DNA of 37,550 bases from Pseudomonadota bacterium. GTDB taxonomy: Bacteria; Pseudomonadota; Alphaproteobacteria; Caulobacterales; Caulobacteraceae. The notes under the pieces were generated by a model. The model searched no databases. It was not told the origin of the DNA and saw only the letters and a list, made by a program, of their open reading frames with translations. Of this stretch, positions 32,515-37,550 are shown piece after piece (position 1 is the first letter of the stretch; each line of letters starts with the position of its first letter). The translations under genes were made by a program, and so were the position numbers. The stretch covers positions 1 to 37,550 of the forward strand of contig JAEZEZ010000132.1 of the NCBI GenBank assembly GCA_023432855.1, read 5' to 3'.

Positions 32515-33324
32515 CTAGATTTCCTCTTCGGGACCGAAAGCGCCCAGCAGCTGCGCCTCGAACAGTGAGGCGCCGAGGCCCCCGCCCGTCTTCCCGTTCA
32601 ACAGGTCGAGCAGGTCGCGATCGCTGCGCAGGCGATCGAGCCGCCGCGCCAGCGCCATGTCGCGGATGGCGTTCTCGTCCACAGGCTTGACCGTCGGTTC
32701 CGGGCCGACCGCCGGCGCAGGGCCGCCGGTGCGCGTCAGGTTGGCATAGACTTCCGCCACGCTGGCGGCGCGCCCGGACCGGTAGAAGATGGAGCGATTG
32801 GCCGACGCGGCGGCCGGAAAGAGGGCCGCCGCCGAGGCGCCCGGGTTGGTCCGCACCGCCTCGATGAGCTTCGCCGAGCCGGCCGGCCCGAGAAAGTGGG
32901 CGGCATAGAGGTCGCCGGCGGAAGGCTCGCGTCCCGTGCGCCCGCGCAGATAGGCGGCGTGGTCCGACGCCAGCTCGCCGGCCATCAGCGAGGCCGCCTG
33001 CGCGTCGTAGCGCAGATTGAGCACCGCGCGTCGCGCGCCCGGGTCGGTGACCCGGTATCGGCCGTCCGCCCCGCGCGCGATCATGTCGGCGAAGCGCTGC
33101 AGGCCGTGCTTGGCCCCATGGCGCTTCACGGTCGACAGCCAGGTCTGCTCGACGAACTGGAAAAGGCCCGCCGCGGAGCTGGTGGGCGCCTTCGCCGCCG
33201 GATTGAAACTGCTTTCCCGGCGGGCGGTGCGGACCAGGAAGTCGAAGTCGACACCGGTCGCCTGGGCGGCGTTTCGCAACGCGCCCTCGACCGCCCCGAA
33301 TCCACGCACCGCGCCCACGCTCAT
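32515..33324 (-). CDS. Lytic transglycosylase (SLT) domain protein
   Basis: A 269-residue protein with an SLT-type lysozyme-like domain in its first half, expected to cleave peptidoglycan glycan strands. The catalytic Glu is Glu37 in RTARRESSFNPAA, followed by AAGLFQFVEQTWL, the usual Gly-Leu-Phe-Gln-Phe segment. The second half (from about residue 170) is less conserved and contains a charged helix with RRLDRLRSDRDLLDLL. No signal peptide is evident, so export may need another route; flagellar and secretion-linked SLT proteins share this feature. The ATG at 33324 is chosen over an in-frame TTG at 33342. A CtrA-like box lies just upstream. It ends two bases from the hybrid kinase stop. Confidence 0.87.
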   Translation of the reverse strand: MSVGAVRGFGAVEGALRNAAQATGVDFDFLVRTARRESSFNPAAKAPTSSAAGLFQFVEQTWLSTVKRHGAKHGLQRFADMIARGADGRYRVTDPGARRAVLNLRYDAQAASLMAGELASDHAAYLRGRTGREPSAGDLYAAHFLGPAGSAKLIEAVRTNPGASAAALFPAAASANRSIFYRSGRAASVAEVYANLTRTGGPAPAVGPEPTVKPVDENAIRDMALARRLDRLRSDRDLLDLLNGKTGGGLGASLFEAQLLGAFGPEEEI

Positions 33325-33348
33325 GGGTTCAGGGTGGGGCAATCATGG

Positions 33349-33363
33349 TTAACGGGCGTCTAA
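33349..33363. promoter_or_regulatory. CtrA-like box between SLT and TonB genes
   Basis: TTAA (33349-33352), seven bases, then CTAA (33360-33363). The Caulobacter CtrA consensus is TTAA-N7-TTAA, so one position differs. It lies 25 bases upstream of the SLT gene start and about 90 bases before the TonB gene. The match is seen; binding is inferred. Confidence 0.4.
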
Positions 33364-33451
33364 GAAGCTTCGCCGCAAAGTTGCCCTAACGGAAGCTCAC
33401 GCTCCAGTGGAGCCGGGCGCTCAAGCCCGGCCGCAGTGGAGGAATACGGGC

Positions 33452-34183
33452 ATGATCCTGAAAACAGCGGGCCACGGAGGGCTGGTCAGCCCACTCGCCT
33501 TCGACGACGTGCGGCGGCCGATGCCCCGCTGGATGCTGGCCGCCATCGGAGCGTCCATCGCGGTGCATGTCGCGGGGGGCGTCTGGCTCTACAACCAGCG
33601 CTTCGAGATGCCGGTGCTGGACGATCCGCCTACGACCGTCACCACTCTCATTCCCTATGAGAGGCCGCCTGTGGAGGTCACGCCGACGCAGCCGACCCCG
33701 ACCCGGCCAGCCACCGTGGACGTGCGCACCCCGTCCATCGCCCCGCCGATCGACGTACCGGTGATACCGATCGCGCCTTCGGAGACCGTCGATGCGAAGC
33801 CCGGGCTCCCGCTCGTCATCGCGACCACGCCCGTCGCTTCGGGCGCGGGCGAAGGTGGCGGCGAGGGCAGCGGCGTCTCAGCCGGTCCGCCGGTGATCAG
33901 CGACCCGCAGTGGCTCAGGCTGCCCTCCGCGGAACAGTTGGCGCGGGCCTATCCGCCGCGCGCCATCAACGACGACGTCACCGGCCAGGCGACCATCCGC
34001 TGTGGCGTGACCGTAGGCGGAACACTGAAGGGCTGCGTCCCGACCGCGGAATCCCCGCGGGGCTACGGCTTCGGCCCCGCGGCCGTGCGCCTGTCACGGC
34101 ATTTCCGGATGAAGCCCGCGACCGTCGACGGCAAGCCGGTCGAGGGCGTGGTCACCATCCCCGTCACCTTCAACCTCGAATAA
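33452..34183 (+). CDS. TonB family protein (energy transducer)
   Basis: A 243-residue TonB-type protein that would pass proton-motive energy from the inner membrane to outer-membrane receptors. A cytoplasmic N-tail of about 28 residues leads to one transmembrane helix (WMLAAIGASIAVHVAGGVWL), with the His that is usual in this helix. A long Pro/Thr-rich periplasmic spacer follows (PPVEVTPTQPTPTRPATVDV and onward), then the C-terminal domain: LARAYPPRAINDDVTGQATI through VTIPVTFNLE. GGAGG lies nine bases before the ATG at 33452; the longer open frame is not needed. No exbB/exbD genes adjoin, so it depends on partners elsewhere. Confidence 0.92.
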   Translation: MILKTAGHGGLVSPLAFDDVRRPMPRWMLAAIGASIAVHVAGGVWLYNQRFEMPVLDDPPTTVTTLIPYERPPVEVTPTQPTPTRPATVDVRTPSIAPPIDVPVIPIAPSETVDAKPGLPLVIATTPVASGAGEGGGEGSGVSAGPPVISDPQWLRLPSAEQLARAYPPRAINDDVTGQATIRCGVTVGGTLKGCVPTAESPRGYGFGPAAVRLSRHFRMKPATVDGKPVEGVVTIPVTFNLE

Positions 34184-34192
34184 CTGGCGGCG

Positions 34193-35218
34193 TCAGGCCG
34201 GATCGAAGCGGTCCGGCCTGAAGGCCCCGGCCCAGGGCGGAGGCGTCTCCCCGGCCACGGCCGCGGCGACGGCCTCCCCCACAAGGGGCGCCAGAAGCCA
34301 GCCGTTGCGGCGCGGCGCGAGGGCGGCGAAGACGCCGCGGACCCCGGCCGCCCCCGCCATGGGCAGACCGTCGGGCGTAGCGCCGCGCACACCGGCCCAG
34401 GCTTCCCGCACGACGGTTCGCTCCAGCTCCGGAACCGCCGCGATCGCCGCCCGGCGCAGGCGCTCGACCACCGCATCCTCGACGGCGCCGTCGGCGACGC
34501 CCGGCTCCATCGTGGCCCCGGCGATGACGCCGATGTCGGATGGCAGGAGATAGACGTCAGGCGCGCGCGTCATGCGCTGCACGGCCGCGGCGCCCTCCCC
34601 GTCCAGGCTTATGATCTGGCCCTTCACCGGGGTGATGTGACGGCACAGGCGCTGAAGCGGCGCACAGGCGATCCGTCCCGAAGCCCAGCCCGCCGCCAGC
34701 ACGACGACATCGGCCTCGACATCCCGTTCCCCGGTAGAGATTACGGGGCGCGGCCCTTCCAGATCGATGCCCGTAACCAGGAGGGGCTCCGGGGCGTCCG
34801 GTCCTGACAGGGCCCGCAGGGCCTGGAGCGGGTTGAGCCTGGCCTCCCCGGGCACGTGCAGGCGGTCCGGCCCTGCCTCGACCGCGAAGCCGAGGGCGGC
34901 GAGCCGGTCCGCCATGGGCTGGACCGGTCCGAGCCAGTCCGCCCCCTCCTCCACCAGCTCGACACCCGCATCGCGGGCGAACCGCCGCCAGCGCGCGGCG
35001 GCCTCACGGTAGAGGGCGGCCCGCTCAGGGGACGCCTCTTCAAGGGCCGCTTCGAGGGCCGGCGAGATCATGCCCGCCGCGGCGGCCGAGGCGCTCGCAC
35101 CCGGATCCGGATCCAGCACGGTCACCGACGCGCCCCGCTGCCGCAGGGCGCGGGCCGCCGCAAGGCCTAGGACCCCGGCGCCGACGACGACGGCGCGCAG
35201 GCGGGAATGCTGGTTCAT
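34193..35218 (-). CDS. thiO: FAD-dependent oxidoreductase, ThiO-like (glycine oxidase family)
   Basis: A 341-residue DAO-family flavoenzyme. ThiO oxidises glycine to dehydroglycine for the thiazole ring of thiamine. The dinucleotide-binding loop is VVGAGVLGLAAARALRQRG near residue 12, with the acidic end of the second strand at LDPD. ASAAAAGMISPALEAAL matches the conserved AAGM-P segment of ThiO-like enzymes, and GVRGATPDGLPMAG with APRRNGWLLAPLVGEAVA are the C-terminal FAD contacts. No other thiamine genes (thiS, thiG) are beside it, so the ThiO assignment is by family likeness alone; another D-amino-acid oxidase-like role is possible. Confidence 0.78.
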   Translation of the reverse strand: MNQHSRLRAVVVGAGVLGLAAARALRQRGASVTVLDPDPGASASAAAAGMISPALEAALEEASPERAALYREAAARWRRFARDAGVELVEEGADWLGPVQPMADRLAALGFAVEAGPDRLHVPGEARLNPLQALRALSGPDAPEPLLVTGIDLEGPRPVISTGERDVEADVVVLAAGWASGRIACAPLQRLCRHITPVKGQIISLDGEGAAAVQRMTRAPDVYLLPSDIGVIAGATMEPGVADGAVEDAVVERLRRAAIAAVPELERTVVREAWAGVRGATPDGLPMAGAAGVRGVFAALAPRRNGWLLAPLVGEAVAAAVAGETPPPWAGAFRPDRFDPA

Positions 35219-35367
35219 CGTCTTCAGGACAACTGGCTGACGCGCCCTGCATAGGCCGCCGCCCTGCGGCTGGAAACCCGCCGCCGCGTTCCCGCCGCGC
35301 CGGCAGAAACGAACTTGGCCGTTCGCGCGTTTGGCGCTCGACGCGCATGCGCGAGGAGAACAACGAG

Positions 35368-36066
35368 ATGACGGACATTCACGCCACTTCCCGCGGCCCG
35401 CACGAGGCTCACACCCTCGTGTCCTGGCCCGCGGTCATCGCCGGCGCCCTGGTCGCCATCGCCGTGGGGGCGATGCTGAACCTGCTGGGCGTCGCCCTCG
35501 GGGCCGCGAGCCTCAATCCCTTCGACCTCAGCCGCGGCGAGGCCGAAGGCTTCAGCGCCCTGGCCGGCATCTGGGTCGCCCTTTCGAACCTCGTCGGTCT
35601 CGCGGTCGGCGGCTTCGTCGCCAGCCGCACGGCCAAGTACGCCGATCACCACCGGGGCCTGCTTCTCGGCCTTTCGGTCTGGGCCCTGGCCTTCGCGGCC
35701 GCCCTGTTCATAGCCGGCATGACCACGGCAGGCGGGGTGGGCAACATCCTCACCGGCGCGGCCGAGCGTGTCGACGCCTACGACATCGCCCCGGTCACCG
35801 GCGACTTCGGCATGGAGGATGGCGAAGCGGGCCTCGCCGACAGCGCCGCCGCCGTGCCGCCGCCAATCCAGCCCAGCGCGGAAGCGGTCGCGGACGTGAC
35901 CGCCACCATGGCGCTGTGGGCATTCCTGACCATGCTGCTGGGCGCGGTGGGCGCCGTCGCGGGCGCGCGCTACGGGACGATGCGTCATCGCTGGGAGGAC
36001 CGGGCCCACCTCGCCGCCGACGCGGGTCCGCACGTCGAGGCTCGTCCTCGCGCCCCGACCATCTGA
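35368..36066 (+). CDS. Multi-pass membrane protein of unknown function (PhnA-like label)
   Basis: A 232-residue protein with four likely transmembrane helices: around VSWPAVIAGALVAIAVGAML, then LAGIWVALSNLVGLAVGGFV, then GLLLGLSVWALAFAAALFIA, and near the C-terminus MALWAFLTMLLGAVGAVAGA. Gly/Ala-rich small-residue patterns (GGFVAS, GAVGAVAGARYG) are typical of a conserved alphaproteobacterial group sometimes labelled PhnA-like, without an established role. An acidic loop lies between helices three and four. Two starts are possible (35347 and 35368); GAGGAGAA lies about eight bases before the ATG at 35368, which is preferred. A large inverted repeat follows the gene. Confidence 0.75.
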   Translation: MTDIHATSRGPHEAHTLVSWPAVIAGALVAIAVGAMLNLLGVALGAASLNPFDLSRGEAEGFSALAGIWVALSNLVGLAVGGFVASRTAKYADHHRGLLLGLSVWALAFAAALFIAGMTTAGGVGNILTGAAERVDAYDIAPVTGDFGMEDGEAGLADSAAAVPPPIQPSAEAVADVTATMALWAFLTMLLGAVGAVAGARYGTMRHRWEDRAHLAADAGPHVEARPRAPTI

Positions 36067-36078
36067 GACGGACGCACC

Positions 36079-36128
36079 AAGGCTCACGCAACCCCGCGGT
36101 CAAGCTGCGTAAGGTTTGCGTGAGCCTT
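36079..36128. repeat. 13-bp perfect inverted repeat downstream of the membrane protein gene
   Basis: AAGGCTCACGCAA (36079-36091) and TTGCGTGAGCCTT (36116-36128) are perfect reverse complements, 24 bases apart. No T-run follows on either strand, so a simple Rho-independent terminator is not well supported. It lies 13 bases past one stop and 128 bases before the next start. Confidence 0.7.
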
Positions 36129-36255
36129 AACCCGTGTAATTCGCCATCGGCGCGAAAAGGGTCTAGATTGCCCTTCGCCGACCCAGCCTGCTGGGCGGCG
36201 ATCGGAAGGTCGACCCGCCACCGGGCCACGAACTCCCGCAGCATGGGAGAATGAT

Positions 36256-36444
36256 GTGTCCTACTTCTGCTACCTTCAGGCCGCCGACGGCTCCAGCCCG
36301 CACTTCGAGGCGCTGAACGCCGTCACGCCCGAGGAGGCGCGAATTCTCGCCTCCTCCATCCTCAGCCGCCACGCCAGCGCGGTTCGCGCCGAAGTGAGGT
36401 CCGAGGACGACAACCTCGTCTGGGAACTCAGCCGCGACGGCTAG
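36256..36444 (+). CDS. Small protein of unknown function (62 residues)
   Basis: I do not recognise this gene. The product reads MSYFCYLQAADGSSPHFEAL and then PEEARILASSILSRHASAV, ending in VWELSRDG. It has a plausible beta-alpha-beta shape and no signal peptide. The start is GTG at 36256, with GGGAG six bases upstream; an ATG just before it is in another frame. A bidirectional terminator follows the stop, which supports a real transcription unit. Confidence 0.6.
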   Translation: MSYFCYLQAADGSSPHFEALNAVTPEEARILASSILSRHASAVRAEVRSEDDNLVWELSRDG

Positions 36445-36479
36445 GCGGGGGCCGCTCCGGCCCAGGTCACGCGCACGAA

Positions 36480-36507
36480 AAAGCCCCGACCTTGCGGCCG
36501 GGGCTTT
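36480..36507. terminator. Bidirectional Rho-independent terminator
   Basis: AAAGCCCCG (36480-36488) and CGGGGCTTT (36499-36507) form a 9-bp stem with a 10-base loop, A-rich on one side and T-rich on the other. It serves the 62-residue gene (plus) and the hemerythrin gene (minus), which converge here. Confidence 0.85.
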
Positions 36508-36525
36508 GTCATGAGGGCTGCGTGA

Positions 36526-37044
36526 TCAGCGCGCTTCGACCACGTTCAGGGTGGTGGGCTCGGGCCGGGGCAGTCCGCTCGTCTGGAACTGCTCCATCAG
36601 CTCTTCCTTGCGCGCGAGCATCTCGTCGCCGAGGCGGTCGACGTCGACGCCGGCCTTGCGGGCCTGGGAGAACATGCCCTCGACGCGCTTCTCCTCTTCC
36701 TCGACGTGGTGCTCGATCTGCTCTTTCAGCACCTTGACCTTGGCGTCGTAGAACTCTTCCGACGGATCGCCGGCCTCGATCTCGGCGATCAGGACCTTGG
36801 CGCCGTCGTGCTCGACGTAGGCCTCCTGGATCAGGTCCTTCTCCACTGCGCCCTTGCAGGCGGGGTAGAAGATTTCCTCCTCGATCATCGCATGGGCGGT
36901 CAGCTCCATGCAGATCTCCATCGCCAGCTTGCGCTTGCGTTCCTTGCCGCTGGCGCTCTCGTACTGTTCGAACAGGTCCTCCACCTTGCGGTGGTCCGCC
37001 TTCAGCAGGGCGATGGCGTCCTTGGGGGGCTCGGCTTGGGCCAT
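36526..37044 (-). CDS. Hemerythrin domain-containing protein
   Basis: A 172-residue four-helix bundle with a hemerythrin-type di-iron site, used by different members for oxygen, NO or iron handling. Candidate ligands are in the expected order and spacing: His18 (KADHRKVEDLF), His51 and Glu55 (LTAHAMIEEEIFYP), His79 (YVEHDGAKVL), and His112/His113 with Glu117 (IEHHVEEEEKR). The cytoplasmic protein has no signal peptide. AGGAGAGAG stands before the ATG at 37044. The C-terminal 40 residues after the bundle are less conserved. It is divergent from a membrane protein gene and shares a terminator with the small gene at 36256. Confidence 0.93.
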   Translation of the reverse strand: MAQAEPPKDAIALLKADHRKVEDLFEQYESASGKERKRKLAMEICMELTAHAMIEEEIFYPACKGAVEKDLIQEAYVEHDGAKVLIAEIEAGDPSEEFYDAKVKVLKEQIEHHVEEEEKRVEGMFSQARKAGVDVDRLGDEMLARKEELMEQFQTSGLPRPEPTTLNVVEAR

Positions 37045-37167
37045 GGTCTCTCTCCTCTGTCCCAAGCAGAACATCCTGCGGCGAAGCCAGTTCCGGAACG
37101 CCGGATGGTAAACGGCGGAACGCTTCGCCGGGGCGCCCGTTCAGCCCCCGGACCAGTGGAGCTTCCC

Positions 37168-37550
37168 ATGTCGGACACCGAACACGTCACCGTCACCGAG
37201 ACCGCCGCGGTCAAGCGCGATCCCGTCACCGGCCAGCAGCACGAAAGCGTCGCCGTCCAGCGCGACGTTCAGCGCCGCGGCGATTCCAGCTGGGCGTTGT
37301 GGGTCGCGGGCCTGGCCGTCTTCGCCGCCGTCCTGGTCATCTCGCTGCTGCTGCTCGGCCGCGACCGCCAGACCGACGAGGAGGTCCTCGCCGCCGAGGC
37401 CCAGGCCGAACTCGCCCGGATGCAGGCCGAACAGGCGATCGCCGACGCCAACGCCGCGCGCATGGACGCGACGGTCGACGCCCTGTCGACGGGCAACATC
37501 GCGGCCAACACCGCGGCCGCCGCCAGCGCCGCGGCCGCCGAGGCCGCCGC
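37168..37550 (+). CDS. Membrane protein of unknown function (3' end outside window)
   Basis: The frame is open from the ATG at 37168 to the window edge (127 codons). A polar head of about 45 residues (MSDTEHVTVTETAAVKRDPV and onward) precedes one transmembrane helix (ALWVAGLAVFAAVLVISLLL). After it come an acidic, Ala-rich stretch likely to be a long helix or coiled coil (EEVLAAEAQAELARMQAEQA) and a run of Ala-rich low complexity. GGAG lies six bases before the start. I do not recognise a family; the missing part may hold a domain. Confidence 0.65.
   Translation, partial: MSDTEHVTVTETAAVKRDPVTGQQHESVAVQRDVQRRGDSSWALWVAGLAVFAAVLVISLLLLGRDRQTDEEVLAAEAQAELARMQAEQAIADANAARMDATVDALSTGNIAANTAAAASAAAAEAA

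Noticed and set aside
1..37550. CRISPR array, insertion sequence, integron or prophage
   Set aside because: No spaced direct repeats, transposase, integrase or phage structural genes were seen on either strand.

Overview
The window is a stretch of high-GC (about 70%) alphaproteobacterial chromosome, most likely from Caulobacterales (Phenylobacterium or Caulobacter type). The reasons are two DUF2336 genes, clusters of GANTC (CcrM-type) sites between genes, a CtrA-like box, and many small genes without relatives outside the group. It looks like core and lineage chromosome, not an island: I see no transposase, integrase, phage module, CRISPR array or long direct repeat. Genes are packed tightly, with no gap over 300 bases, and convergent neighbours usually end within 25 bases of each other.

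Layout. 1-3.1 kb: a tRNA-Tyr / tRNA-Gly / tuf unit on the minus strand, divergent from rlmB (23S rRNA methyltransferase), then a lipoprotein of unknown role and a TerC-family membrane protein whose ribosome binding site lies inside a perfect hairpin. 3.1-5.9 kb: metG, tRNA-Thr and a membrane-bound LytTR regulator. 6-10 kb: a secreted CocE/NonD-type hydrolase facing an AbgT-family transporter. 10.1-13.1 kb: a YceI protein and an FMN reductase in one operon, divergent from a LysR regulator with a clear inverted-repeat operator between them, then an SDR oxidoreductase. 13.2-18.4 kb: a beta-helix (pectate-lyase-superfamily) protein downstream of a class A beta-lactamase-like lipoprotein, then several small unknown proteins and a DUF488 protein. 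18.4-21.5 kb: a membrane-anchored TPR protein, a small secreted protein and a lipoprotein cytochrome c. 21.5-26.8 kb: an RND efflux pump (adaptor plus permease) and a class II aldolase-family protein. 26.9-32.5 kb: DUF2336, nadK, Hpt, DUF2336 and a membrane hybrid histidine kinase. 32.5-37.5 kb: a lytic transglycosylase, a TonB protein, a ThiO-like oxidase, a multi-pass membrane protein, a small unknown protein, a hemerythrin and a truncated membrane protein.

How the genes may work together. The clearest candidate for an undescribed system is the 26.9-32.5 kb cluster. A membrane hybrid kinase with an unusual receiver domain and a separate Hpt protein could form a phosphorelay, and two DUF2336 helical-repeat proteins of unknown function bracket the Hpt gene and NAD kinase. 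Other regulatory leads are the hairpin over the terC start, the LysR operator, two GANTC clusters, a CtrA-like box and a 13-bp perfect inverted repeat at 36.1 kb. All calls come from reading the sequence; no database search was run.
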